A stretch of 46,399 nucleotides of DNA from positions 1 to 46,399 of the forward strand of contig CAXTTV010000013.1 in assembly GCA_964247295.1 (NCBI GenBank), given 5' to 3'. Below are positions 24,242-32,738 of the stretch, in pieces. The notes beneath the pieces are model-generated. The model worked only from the letters and a program-made list of their open reading frames with translations. It was not told where the DNA came from and ran no database searches. Numbering within the stretch: the stretch's first letter is position 1; every line of letters begins with the position of its first letter. This DNA comes from CAXTTV01 sp964247295. GTDB lineage: Bacteria > Chloroflexota > Ktedonobacteria > Ktedonobacterales > Ktedonobacteraceae. The translations under genes were made by a program, and so were the position numbers.

Positions 24242-25390
24242 ATGGACTTTTCGCTCAGTGAGGAGCAACTGGCTATCCGCGATACCTGCCGCGAGTTTGC
24301 CGAGCAGGAGATTAAGCCCCGCGCGGAGGAGATGGATCGCACGGGCGCGTTTCCATACGATCTTATTCACCAGATGGGGACGCTGGGCTTGCTCGGTCTC
24401 CCTTTTCCGGAAGCATATGGTGGGGCCGGGGCGGACTTCCTCTCTTATTGTCTGGCGATCGAGGAGATCTCGCGCGGCGATACCTCAGTCGGTATTACAA
24501 TGGAGGCTCACACATCTCTGGGTGCGTCCCCGTTTTACCTGTTTGGATCGGAGGATCAGAAGGAGCGTTTCTTGACGCCTCTGGCGCGTGGTGAGAAGCT
24601 CTGGGCCTTTGGCCTGACGGAGCCTGAGGCCGGTTCTGATTCCGGCGGCACAATGACGACGGCGGTTCTGCGCGATGGTTCCTGGCATGTGAATGGCTCC
24701 AAAGAGTTTATTACCAATGCTGGAACCGATATGACTGCTGGTGTGACGATTACAGCCATTACTGAGCGCCGTCCAAACGGACGGAACGAGATCACCAACG
24801 TCGTTATTCCAAAGGGCACGCCAGGCTACTCCATTGGGACTCCTTACAAGAAGATGGGGTGGAAGGCTTCGGATACCCGTCCTCTGGCCTTTGAGGATTG
24901 CGTGGTGCCGGAAGAAAATATTCTCGGTCATCGTGGTGAGGGTTTTAAGCAATTTATGCAGATCCTGGATGCTGGCCGAGTGGCGATCGCGGCCCTCTCG
25001 GTCGGTCTGGCTCAGGCCTGTCTGGATGAGGCCCTGAATTATGCTCAGCAGCGGAAGCAGTTTGGGCAGTCGATCGGCAAGTTCCAGGCGATTCAGTTCA
25101 AACTGGCCGATATGGCGACCGAGATTGAACTGTCGCGCCTGATGTATCACAAGGCTGCATGGTTACATATGCAGGGCAAACCCTACACGCGTGAGGCCTC
25201 GATGGCGAAGCTTTTCGCCTCAGAGACCGCCAAACGCGCCGCGGATCAGGCGGTGCAGATCCACGGCGGGTATGGCTTCATGGACGAGTTCCCGGTCTCA
25301 CGCTACTGGCGTAGCGTAAAGATCAACGAGATTGGTGAGGGGACCAGTGAGGTTCAGCGAATGATTATCGCGAAAACCTTCGGCCTCTAA
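24242..25390 (+). CDS. Acyl-CoA dehydrogenase
   Basis: FAD enzyme of 382 aa that introduces an alpha-beta double bond in acyl-CoA and passes electrons to ETF. All family elements are intact: FAD motif LTEPEAGSDSGG, KEFITNAG, RKQFGQSIGKFQAIQFKLAD, the neighbour-contacting QIHGGYGF, and the catalytic-Glu motif EIGEGTSEVQRMIIAK. This is the complete reference for the two unusual relatives at 37721-40003. GAAAGGAAG precedes the ATG, and a TATAAT occurs at about 24176. The short/branched-chain type is likely, but the substrate is not determinable. Confidence 0.95.
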   Translation: MDFSLSEEQLAIRDTCREFAEQEIKPRAEEMDRTGAFPYDLIHQMGTLGLLGLPFPEAYGGAGADFLSYCLAIEEISRGDTSVGITMEAHTSLGASPFYLFGSEDQKERFLTPLARGEKLWAFGLTEPEAGSDSGGTMTTAVLRDGSWHVNGSKEFITNAGTDMTAGVTITAITERRPNGRNEITNVVIPKGTPGYSIGTPYKKMGWKASDTRPLAFEDCVVPEENILGHRGEGFKQFMQILDAGRVAIAALSVGLAQACLDEALNYAQQRKQFGQSIGKFQAIQFKLADMATEIELSRLMYHKAAWLHMQGKPYTREASMAKLFASETAKRAADQAVQIHGGYGFMDEFPVSRYWRSVKINEIGEGTSEVQRMIIAKTFGL

Positions 25391-25457
25391 TCTCTTCTCT
25401 CCACAGAGAAGTGACCCCGACCTATAGTACAGGTGGCATTTGTTATAGTGTTATTAG

Positions 25458-27281
25458 TTAATATAGGGGCCAGTTGAATTCAAGGATTGTGACTGAAGGA
25501 ATCGGATCATTGTTGTTACTGCTCTCGCTTGTAGGTGTGGGGGAGGGTGTTTGGTCTGGCAAGGCATTTTCTTCAGCCCAACTGACATTGCTTCCATTGA
25601 TCGCGAAAAAGTTGGCGCGATCAAGGGTGCCGCCAACGGTGATTGGATTGCCGTTTGTACCATCAAACATTTGGTAGCCGTTATCATCGTGGCAGAGGAC
25701 AAAATCTTTATTGCCTCGCAGGTTCGAGATTAATCCCCGCGTCTGCTGGATCGTTGGAACCGCGTCGGGCTGACCGTTCAAAGGATAATAGAGAAGCGTC
25801 CCGCGAATAAGCTGATCCTGCGAGGGTGTATAAACCTGATGGTCAAAGCGTTGGGACAGCGTAGCCTCAACGGTTGGCAGCGGCGTAGGAGTGGCTGGGA
25901 TCGTTGTGGGCGCTGTCGTGGGCGTTGGTGTCCCCAGGGCCTTATTGATGGGCGCGGTACTCAGCCAATAGATAGCGTTCTCCGTCAATACTGGCTGGAA
26001 CGACATGCCATCATCACGGAATAGCTGTTTCTCTGTGACCAGATGTTGTTGCCAGATACCCTGGGCGGGGGCCTGGGCCTCGGTAACTTGTTGTGACCAG
26101 ATGTTGCTGTGCAGTTGATCTTTGCCGTTCCACTCCTCGCTCCAGTAGATCTGTCGACCGTCGCTACTGGCGGTGGGCGAGGTGAGAAGACGACCATGTG
26201 GGGCTGTGGCGAGCTCAACCCGTGTTTTCGTCGGATGCTGATCTGTGAGCTGGTAGCTCCAGAGGTGCGATATCCCTTTGTCGTCGAGCGCTGTGAGCAA
26301 CAACGTGCCGGGAGTAGAGAAGATCAGACCTTGAACCGGATCAGATACCCAATCAGGTGAGAGATCCTGATGAAAGGTACCGCTCAATAGTGTCTGAGAT
26401 GTAAAATTCTCATCCAAAAGTGCCAGGTTGTTTAGATCCCAGGTCCGCGTCTGAAATCCTGACTCTTCTTTACCTGGAAGGGATTTATTCATGCCAGGAG
26501 TCTTTTCGTGCCATTGAAGCCAGATGAGATGCTTGCCATCGCTGGCCTCAACGCGGATCGGGGTCGAGCTCGGTTTATCGAGCAGGGGAGTGCTGATCCG
26601 GGTCTTGCGATCCATCTTAAAGAGCATCCATTGTGCTGGTGTCTCGTTATTGTAGGCCGTATAGTACAGGGCACTCTGGTCCCCAATGCTACTGACGACA
26701 TGAGTATAGCTGGTAGAGGTTGTATAGCTGGCTTTGATAACGCTAGCGGGTTGCACGACCGAGTTGCTAATACTCGTTTGCCGTTGAATATTGCCATTAG
26801 TCAACATGAGAAGCGAGGTCAGACCACCCATCATAAAGACGATGAGAATGGAGGCTGCCAGCCCTAAGATCGCATACTGGTTGATCGCTCTGCGTTGTCG
26901 TTTGCGCGCCATCTTGATAACTGGCAGTGGACCGGTCTCGGCTGTTGAGAGGGCCGCGAATTGATCCTTATAACGTGCCTGCTGAGCATGCTCATGCAGA
27001 TATGGTTTAAGAAATTCTGGTGGAGGCGTTGTGGCCCCTGGCTTTTGTAGGAAGCGAGCATGCTCAGCCGCCAATGTCTGCATTAAACGAGCATGCATCG
27101 CGGGATCAGGTTGGATCTTAGGGAGCACGCGAATGCTCGCGCCAATAGAACTGGACCGGGCCAGATAGCCACGACAGGTCTCACACTGTTCTAGATGCCG
27201 TTCTAATTCGATTGTATCGGCCTCTCCGGGTTTAAGTTCCCGGTAGATGGCGATTAAAGCCTTTGCCTGGGTACAATTCAC
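25458..27281 (-). CDS. Anti-sigma factor with large extracytoplasmic domain
   Basis: Protein of 607 aa. The N-terminal ZAS domain has C3, H29, C33 and C36 (HLEQCETC), the same spacing as the small anti-sigma factor at 17172-17507. A transmembrane segment follows at ~136-160 (YAILGLAASILIVFMMGG). The ~440-residue outer part has repeated beta-strand/Trp patterns (LIWLQWHEK, QIYWSEEW, AIYWLST, VSWAEEN) suggesting a beta-propeller-like fold, broken by a Thr/Pro linker (TPTPTTAPTTIPATPTPLP). The start overlaps the sigma gene stop by 4 nt. It should hold the sigma factor at the membrane until the outer domain senses a signal, which is inference. Confidence 0.88.
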   Translation of the reverse strand: MNCTQAKALIAIYRELKPGEADTIELERHLEQCETCRGYLARSSSIGASIRVLPKIQPDPAMHARLMQTLAAEHARFLQKPGATTPPPEFLKPYLHEHAQQARYKDQFAALSTAETGPLPVIKMARKRQRRAINQYAILGLAASILIVFMMGGLTSLLMLTNGNIQRQTSISNSVVQPASVIKASYTTSTSYTHVVSSIGDQSALYYTAYNNETPAQWMLFKMDRKTRISTPLLDKPSSTPIRVEASDGKHLIWLQWHEKTPGMNKSLPGKEESGFQTRTWDLNNLALLDENFTSQTLLSGTFHQDLSPDWVSDPVQGLIFSTPGTLLLTALDDKGISHLWSYQLTDQHPTKTRVELATAPHGRLLTSPTASSDGRQIYWSEEWNGKDQLHSNIWSQQVTEAQAPAQGIWQQHLVTEKQLFRDDGMSFQPVLTENAIYWLSTAPINKALGTPTPTTAPTTIPATPTPLPTVEATLSQRFDHQVYTPSQDQLIRGTLLYYPLNGQPDAVPTIQQTRGLISNLRGNKDFVLCHDDNGYQMFDGTNGNPITVGGTLDRANFFAINGSNVSWAEENALPDQTPSPTPTSESSNNNDPIPSVTILEFNWPLY

Positions 27282-28006
27282 GACGTTTCGCTCGTTTCTT
27301 GCGTTTCCTGGTTGTACAGGTTAATGAAGCGCTCACGCGCGCGCATCAGGCGCATCTTCACTGCTGATGCACTAATATCAAGGATGCCCGCGATCTCCGC
27401 GCAGGAAAATCCATCATTCTCGTAGAGCCATAAGCAGACTGCGTATTTTTGTGGGAGCTGCTGAAAAATGCGCTCGACAATCTCTTTATCGGCAATCCGG
27501 CTCTCAAACCGACCACCATCATAACCGCCAGGCTCATAAGCGGAGCTGACTGTGGCCCCGGCGCGGCTTTCGTCATCGTGGGTAAAGCCTTCAGAGGCCA
27601 CTCCGCCTGACTCTGAGACGACACCGGCCCCGATCCCTCGATCTTCATTAAAAAGTGAGAGTGGGAGCCAGGAGATCAGTCTTCTTCGCCTCAATGTATC
27701 GGTTGCGGTATTGGTGGCGATCCGATAGAGCCATGCCGACAGGGCTCCTTGCTGAACATTGGTCCCATTCAGTAGAGCCTTGTATGCTTTAACGAACACA
27801 TCCTGCGCCAGGTCACTTGCTTGCTCCCGATTTCCCAGCAGGTGGTAAATGTAGTTTGTGATGGGCGTCTGATATCTCAGGAAGATCGCTTCAAAGTCCG
27901 CTACATCTACCCTCTCCGCGCGTTCCTGAGTGCCTGCCTCAGTATGCAGNNNNNNNNNNTGCGCTGGTTGTATCCTGGTCATTAGAATTGGTTTGTTCCT
28001 CCTCAT
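27278..28006 (-). CDS. ECF RNA polymerase sigma factor (spans assembly gap)
   Basis: About 242 aa as drawn, but ten N at 27950-27959 make the N-terminus and frame upstream of LHTEAGTQERAERVDV unreliable. Sigma-2 (ITNYIYHLLGNREQASDLAQ, DVFVKAYKAL, LYRIATNTATDTLRRRRL) and sigma-4 (LPQKYAVCLWLYENDGFSCA, SAVKMRLMRARERF) are intact. The linker between them is unusually long, ~55 residues, Gly/Ser/acidic (GAGVVSESGGVASEG). It is paralogous to the sigma factor at 17504 (shared REQA.DL.QD and RRR.LI.WLP). The stop overlaps the anti-sigma start by 4 nt. Confidence 0.9.
   Translation of the reverse strand: MRRNKPILMTRIQPAXXXXLHTEAGTQERAERVDVADFEAIFLRYQTPITNYIYHLLGNREQASDLAQDVFVKAYKALLNGTNVQQGALSAWLYRIATNTATDTLRRRRLISWLPLSLFNEDRGIGAGVVSESGGVASEGFTHDDESRAGATVSSAYEPGGYDGGRFESRIADKEIVERIFQQLPQKYAVCLWLYENDGFSCAEIAGILDISASAVKMRLMRARERFINLYNQETQETSETS
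27950..27959. other. Assembly gap (10 N)
   Basis: Ten unresolved bases lie inside the 5' part of the sigma factor gene. The true gap length may differ from ten, so the frame upstream is not assured. Confidence 0.99.
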
Positions 28007-28138
28007 CGGTTGTCGAGGAAGAATTCGCCTCAGAGAACTTTTCTGAGCGCAATTCTGTCTGTATATTGTAAGAACGGATAGATAAGTCCATCGGTTACAT
28101 ATGCGCTTTCAGGGTGGTATGCTTTTCTACCTTATGTC

Positions 28139-28186
28139 TTGTAGCATAGCACAAACAGCAGCTTTTTGCTGTGAGCTACGCTACAA
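28139..28186. repeat. Compound hairpin in divergent intergenic region
   Basis: TTGTAGC (28139-28145) pairs with GCTACAA (28180-28186), TAGC (28147-28150) with GCTA (28175-28178), and ACAGCA (28155-28160) with TGCTGT (28167-28172). On the minus strand the left arm contains TGCTATGCT, an extended -10-like element that could drive the sigma factor gene, so the hairpin may be an operator or insulator. Confidence 0.55.
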
Positions 28187-28252
28187 TGCGATCTGGTCTT
28201 GCGAATTAGTATAGCATACGATATCCTCTATAAGCCCTGCATTTTCTATCGC

Positions 28253-28288
28253 TTGCCTTTGCCGGGGTTTTTTGATACGATCCCTTTA
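28253..28288 (+). promoter_or_regulatory. Leaderless-type promoter of holB
   Basis: TTGCCT (28253-28258), a 17-bp spacer and TACGAT (28276-28281) are followed after 6 nt by the holB ATG, so the predicted transcription start coincides with the start codon. No Shine-Dalgarno sequence is present upstream of the ATG. Confidence 0.6.
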
Positions 28289-29319
28289 TGAGTGATGTTG
28301 AGATACCTACCCAACCGGGCTGGAATATTGTTGGGCATGAGCATACGATAGATATTCTGCGCCGCGCCTTGCTGGCCCAGCGCGTTCGCCATGCCTATCT
28401 TTTCACGGGACCAGAGCGGATCGGTAAGCTGCTGCTAGCCCGACGCCTGGCCCAGACGCTGCTCTGTACCGGCGGTGTCGATCCCTCTATAGCTTCGTTG
28501 GAACCCTGCAATCATTGCTTAAGCTGTCGCAAGGTTCTGCATGGCAATCATCCCGATCTTCATCTGATTAGCCGGCCTGCTGACAAACAATTTATTGTGA
28601 TTGAGCAGGTGCGAACGCTTCAGGCGGATGCCGCCCGACGTACGATGGAGGGCCGCCGCAATATATTTATTATTGATGGCCTCCATCAAATGAACCCCCA
28701 GGCGGCGAATGCCTTTCTGAAGACGCTTGAGGAGCCAGAGCCCGATGTGGTACTGCTGATGACGGTCCCCGATCCCTCTCTTCTTCTACCAACAATTCTC
28801 TCCCGCGTTCAACTTATCTCTATGCATCTACTGACCCCCAGACAGATCCAGCGGGCCCTTGAACAAAGATGGGAGCTTTCCCCAAATGAGGCTGCTCTGA
28901 TCGCGGCTCTGGCCGCCGGGCGCATGGGCTGGGCGATAGAGGCGGTAGAGGAGGAGGAGATGCTGGATAAACGGCGGGCCCAGCTTGATCTCCTGGTGAA
29001 AGTTCCGACGATGAATACGGTTCAACGCTTCGATCTCGCTCAGGTGCTGAGCAGCGATTCGGAGAATCTTCGTGCTATACTGGAGCTGTGGCTGCTCTGG
29101 TGGCGCGATCTGCTGCTGACGGCTAATGGCGGTCTGGATCTCACGGTTAATGTGGATCTGCGCCATCTTTTGCAGGAGCAGGCGAAGAAGCTTGGTCCGG
29201 CCCGGTCGGAGCAGATGGTGCGGGCTATTTTGCGAACGCTTACCTTTTTGGATCAGAACGTTGGCGCGCGTATGGCGCTGGAAGTGCTGATGCTGGATCT
29301 TCCTGCTCTGGCTTCCTGA
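28288..29319 (+). CDS. holB: DNA polymerase III subunit delta'
   Basis: Clamp-loader subunit of 343 aa, with AAA+ modules in residues ~12-210 and a helical C-terminal collar. GPERIGKLLLA (41-51) is the P-loop position; the loop lacks the second Gly, as in delta' proteins that do not hydrolyse ATP. A zinc module is formed by C60, C74, C77 and C80 (CNHCLSC). The SRC-type arginine motif appears as TILSRVQLI, and LKTLEEPEPD is conserved. The ATG has no ribosome-binding site but sits at a predicted transcription start, suggesting leaderless translation. No tmk or other replication gene adjoins. Confidence 0.93.
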   Translation: MSDVEIPTQPGWNIVGHEHTIDILRRALLAQRVRHAYLFTGPERIGKLLLARRLAQTLLCTGGVDPSIASLEPCNHCLSCRKVLHGNHPDLHLISRPADKQFIVIEQVRTLQADAARRTMEGRRNIFIIDGLHQMNPQAANAFLKTLEEPEPDVVLLMTVPDPSLLLPTILSRVQLISMHLLTPRQIQRALEQRWELSPNEAALIAALAAGRMGWAIEAVEEEEMLDKRRAQLDLLVKVPTMNTVQRFDLAQVLSSDSENLRAILELWLLWWRDLLLTANGGLDLTVNVDLRHLLQEQAKKLGPARSEQMVRAILRTLTFLDQNVGARMALEVLMLDLPALAS

Positions 29320-29389
29320 CGTGATCTCCACTCTTTCTAACTACTCTCTGCTCCGCTGCTGTCTATCTACTCTGTGAGGAGGAAGGGCT

Positions 29390-30187
29390 TTGAAAACTGA
29401 TTTTCAGTTTCTACTGATCTCTCAGGATGCTGGTGTCCTGACAATCATGATGAACCGACCCGAGGTTTTTAATGCGTTTAACGAAACGATGCTGGACGAG
29501 ATGGGAGAGGCGCTGGAGGCGGCTGCTACCGACGAAGCTGTCCGCTGTGTCGTAGTTGCTGGAGCCGGTAAAGCATTTGGATCGGGCCAGGATCTACGGG
29601 TTTTTGCCCAGATGCATAGTCATGATGAGCCTCTAGATGTACGTCCGGGCCTTCAACAGTATCATCGCCTGGTTCATAGCATTCGCGCAATGCCGAAACC
29701 AGTAATTGCGGCGGTGCATGGTGTCGCGGCAGGCGCTTCCTGTAATCTGGCGCTAGCCTGCGATCTGCGGATCGCTTCAGAGGATGCGCGCTTTGTGCAG
29801 GCATTCGCCCGAATCGGCCTGATCCCCGATGCCGGTGGGGGCTTTTTCTTGCCGCAACTGGTGGGAGTGGGGAAGGCCCTGGAGCTGGCTATGCTGGCCG
29901 AAGAGGTGAGTGGCGCGGAGGCCGAGCGGATCGGGTTGGTAAACAAGTGCGTGCCCAATGAAGAATTTGCGACGACAATACAAACATTAACTCAACGACT
30001 GGCTAGCGGCCCAACCGCAGCCTATGGATTAATTAAAACGTTAGTGTCCACGGCTGCCGATACTGATCTTCAGACGACGCTGAACCTGGAGGCAGAGCTT
30101 CAGCAACAGGCTTTCCAGACCGAGGACCATCGCGAGGGAGTGGCGGCCTTCTTGCAGAAGCGCAAGCCAGCCTATAAAGGAAAATAA
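29390..30187 (+). CDS. Enoyl-CoA hydratase/isomerase, PaaG-like
   Basis: Crotonase-fold protein of 265 aa acting on acyl-CoA thioesters. Typical features are MNRPEVFNAFNETML, the oxyanion-hole segment GSGQDLRVFAQ, and GVAAGASCNLALACDLRIA. The active-site stretch GLIPDAGGGFFLPQLVG has Asp where PaaG (ring-epoxide isomerase of phenylacetate degradation) has it, rather than the hydratase pattern IPGAGGTQRL, so an isomerase role is plausible. The TTG start at 29390 follows AGGAGG at good spacing. The next gene begins 7 nt after its stop. Confidence 0.88.
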   Translation: MKTDFQFLLISQDAGVLTIMMNRPEVFNAFNETMLDEMGEALEAAATDEAVRCVVVAGAGKAFGSGQDLRVFAQMHSHDEPLDVRPGLQQYHRLVHSIRAMPKPVIAAVHGVAAGASCNLALACDLRIASEDARFVQAFARIGLIPDAGGGFFLPQLVGVGKALELAMLAEEVSGAEAERIGLVNKCVPNEEFATTIQTLTQRLASGPTAAYGLIKTLVSTAADTDLQTTLNLEAELQQQAFQTEDHREGVAAFLQKRKPAYKGK

Positions 30188-30194
30188 TTGACCG

Positions 30195-31121
30195 ATGCGC
30201 ATAGATAACCTGTCCTACAGCAATAGCCAGACTCAGGGGGCCGCCCGCCGCGCCTGGCTTCAACAACATAGTCCTGAGCATCTAGAGCAGGCCCGAGATC
30301 TGATCCTCACGGGGCTCCATCGGCGGCCCTATAGTGTTACCCCGAATGTGGTGGTGTTGGGGGCAGGTTTCTGTACCGAGATACCATTACTGGAACTGGT
30401 GAAGGGCTCCGAAGAGGTGATCCTGGCTGATCTGGATAAAAGCGCGATGCTGCAAGCCGGTTCTGAGATCAAAGATCCCCGGCTGCATCGCAAGATTGAG
30501 GTTATCCAGGTGGATCTCAGTGGCCGCCTGAGCTCTAAGCTGCGGCGATTAATTAATGGGCAGCGCTGGTCTGAGCTCATTAGGCATGGGAAAGAAGCTT
30601 TTTTTAATGCCGCCGCCGCCTGTTTAGAGGAGTGTGAGGTGCCCGATCCCCCGCCTGTCTCCGACTTTGTGAACGGCGAGTTTGGGCTGGTCATTAGCTC
30701 TTTTGTGCTCTCACAGCTTTTCAGTTATCCCCTGCTCGACCTGCTGGACCATGTACAGCAAGTCGCCCCAGATCTACTGGTGGAGCAGGAGCGCCATCGT
30801 CGCTATCAGGATGCGGTCCAGAATTTTCGCATGCGCGTCATCAACGCTCATCTGCATTTACTCAGACGGATTGTGGATCAGGGTGGGTTGGTGGTGCTGC
30901 TAAGCGATATTCGCGGCTTTGCCTTTGAAGTGACCGGCACAGATCACGACGCTAGCCACCGACGGGCGATTCCTCTTGTCCCCCGAACAATGCCCGAGCA
31001 GGTTCGTGAACACTTTGAGATGTTAGAGGAGCGGAATTGGGAGTGGATTACCGATCTGCCAACCACGGACCGGATTGGTCGCGGCTATGAGGTTACCGGC
31101 TACCTGCTCTGTGGCAAATAG
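30195..31121 (+). CDS. SAM-dependent methyltransferase-like protein
   Basis: Protein of 308 aa with a class I methyltransferase-like Rossmann start: VVVLGAGFCTEIPLLELV (motif I), then EVILADLDKSAM (motif II, acidic) and IEVIQVDLSGRL. A strand reading FGLVISSFVLSQLFSYPLLD matches motif IV/V positions. It starts 7 nt after the crotonase gene and is probably co-transcribed; the AAAGGA ribosome-binding site overlaps the end of that gene. Its substrate is unknown and the assignment rests on the fold only. It is followed directly by repeat copy B. Confidence 0.7.
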   Translation: MRIDNLSYSNSQTQGAARRAWLQQHSPEHLEQARDLILTGLHRRPYSVTPNVVVLGAGFCTEIPLLELVKGSEEVILADLDKSAMLQAGSEIKDPRLHRKIEVIQVDLSGRLSSKLRRLINGQRWSELIRHGKEAFFNAAAACLEECEVPDPPPVSDFVNGEFGLVISSFVLSQLFSYPLLDLLDHVQQVAPDLLVEQERHRRYQDAVQNFRMRVINAHLHLLRRIVDQGGLVVLLSDIRGFAFEVTGTDHDASHRRAIPLVPRTMPEQVREHFEMLEERNWEWITDLPTTDRIGRGYEVTGYLLCGK

Positions 31122-31135
31122 AGTGTAGGAGTGAT

Positions 31136-31440
31136 GCTTGCGACTCTGTTGGGAAATTCGGAGAAAGATCGAAGAAGGCCCGTCGAGGGCCGCGAAGACG
31201 TGCCGCATCTGGCGCACAACGAACGCCATGCCTCCGGGGAGGTCCTGCATCCCGTCACCTGGCGCACGCTTCGCGAAGCGCTCCTCCCGCACCTTAAGGG
31301 CGTTCCAAATTCCCACCACCCTTGCCATGGCCGGTAGATCGGATCACGCGTGGACCCGTGGGAAAGGGAAGCGCTCCCGTCACCACCGTCGCGCACGTAG
31401 GTGGGCCTCCCTCTCCTTTGGGAAGATGAACCCTTCATCT
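31136..31440. repeat. Mosaic inverted-repeat element, copy B
   Basis: It begins with the end motif GCGACTCTGTTGGGAAA (31139-31155). A ~114-bp block (31177-31290) is the reverse complement of a block in copy C (37567-37681), while the end motifs of B and C have the same orientation. A third block near 31332-31368 (CCGGTAGATCGGATCACGCG and CCCGTGGG) is the reverse complement of the core of copies A and D. Open frames here arise from the repeat and lack ribosome-binding sites. This 349-nt gap between convergent genes holds nothing else. Confidence 0.85.
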
Positions 31441-31470
31441 CGCCCTGAGCTTATACGTTGAATGCCGCTT

Positions 31471-32697
31471 CTAGCCTTGAGCAGCAGGCATCGCCGCCAC
31501 CTCTTGCAAGGCCCTATCCAGCCGCTGCGCCGCCTCATCAATCTCCCCGCGAGTCAGATTAAGAGGGGGGATCATCCGCAACGTACTGGTTCCCAGATTA
31601 TTCAGGAACAGGCCATGTTCCAGGGCTCGCTCGGTAATCACACCGGCCAGCTCATGTTGAATATTTACAGCACGCATCAGACCGAGGCCGCGTGGGCTAT
31701 CCATAAATGAGTATTTGGCGCAGAAACCCGAGATCTTCTCGTTCCAATACGCGCCCATCCTGGTTGCGTTCTCAAGCAGGTGCTCTTTCTCGATGGTCGC
31801 GAGTGTCGCAAGGGCCGCCGCGCAGGCTACGGGATTACCACCGAAGGTTGTGCCATGATCTCCAGCCGTAAACACATCTGTGCGGGGACCGGTCAGCATT
31901 GCCGCGATCGGGATACCGCCGCCAAGGCCCTTGGCCATCGTGACGATATCGGGGGTGACATCAAAGTTTTCCCAGCTAAAGAACTTTCCGGTCCGGCCCA
32001 TTCCAGCCTGTACCTCGTCGCAGATCATCACCAGATTCTGCTCATCACACCACTGGCGCAACCCCTGCATAAACTCTTTACTGGCCGGCCAGATCCCACC
32101 TTCTCCCTGAACCGCCTCGATCAGCACTCCCACCGTTTTCTCACTGGTCGCCGCTTTAACAGCCTCTAGATCGCTATAGGGAACCTGCTTAAAGCCATCT
32201 GGCAGAGGAGCCCAGCTTGCCTGATAAGCCGCCTGACCTGTCGCGGCGGTGGTCGCGAGGGTGCGTCCATGGAAGCTGCGATCCATACTGATGATCTCAA
32301 AAGCTCCATTGCGATGCAGCCGCCCATATTTGCGAGCAAGTTTAATCGCGCCTTCGTTGGCCTCAGCTCCGCTATTGCTGAAGAAGGAGCGCATCCCTTT
32401 GCTGCGGAAGCCTAACTGCTCCGCCAGCTCGATTGCGCGGACGTTATAGTATAGATTGGAGACGTGAACAAGTTGCGTCACCTGCTGCTGAACCGCCTCA
32501 ATCACAGCGGGGTGGCAGTGACCCAGGATGTTCACGGCGATACCGGCTACAAAGTCCAGGTACTCTCTGCCCTCGCTATCCCAGACGCGCGTTCCAGATC
32601 CCTTTACCAGCGTGACTGGCTGACGTTTAAAGGTCCCTTGATAATACTGGTGCTCCAGTGCAACCCAGTCTCGTTTGTTGATCTCAGTTGTAGTCAT
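31471..32697 (-). CDS. argD: Acetylornithine aminotransferase
   Basis: PLP-dependent class III aminotransferase of 408 aa in arginine synthesis, interconverting N-acetylglutamate semialdehyde and N-acetylornithine. Seen are the VAGIAVNILGHCHPAVIEA opening, NSGAEANEGAIKLARKYG, SFHGRTLATTAATGQ, the cofactor Asp in MICDEVQAGMGRTG, and the PLP lysine in TMAKGLGGGIPIAAML. AAAGGAGAAC lies 9 nt before the ATG. It follows argJ by 41 nt, forming an argJ-argD operon. Length and motifs are normal. Confidence 0.94.
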   Translation of the reverse strand: MTTTEINKRDWVALEHQYYQGTFKRQPVTLVKGSGTRVWDSEGREYLDFVAGIAVNILGHCHPAVIEAVQQQVTQLVHVSNLYYNVRAIELAEQLGFRSKGMRSFFSNSGAEANEGAIKLARKYGRLHRNGAFEIISMDRSFHGRTLATTAATGQAAYQASWAPLPDGFKQVPYSDLEAVKAATSEKTVGVLIEAVQGEGGIWPASKEFMQGLRQWCDEQNLVMICDEVQAGMGRTGKFFSWENFDVTPDIVTMAKGLGGGIPIAAMLTGPRTDVFTAGDHGTTFGGNPVACAAALATLATIEKEHLLENATRMGAYWNEKISGFCAKYSFMDSPRGLGLMRAVNIQHELAGVITERALEHGLFLNNLGTSTLRMIPPLNLTRGEIDEAAQRLDRALQEVAAMPAAQG

Positions 32698-32738
32698 GTT
32701 AGTGTTCTCCTTTAACAGTGAACGTGAATATGGGAAAG

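Noticed and set aside
31023..31461. Overlapping open frames inside repeat copy B
   Set aside because: They encode the repeat block itself, recur in copy C in pieces, and have no start signals.
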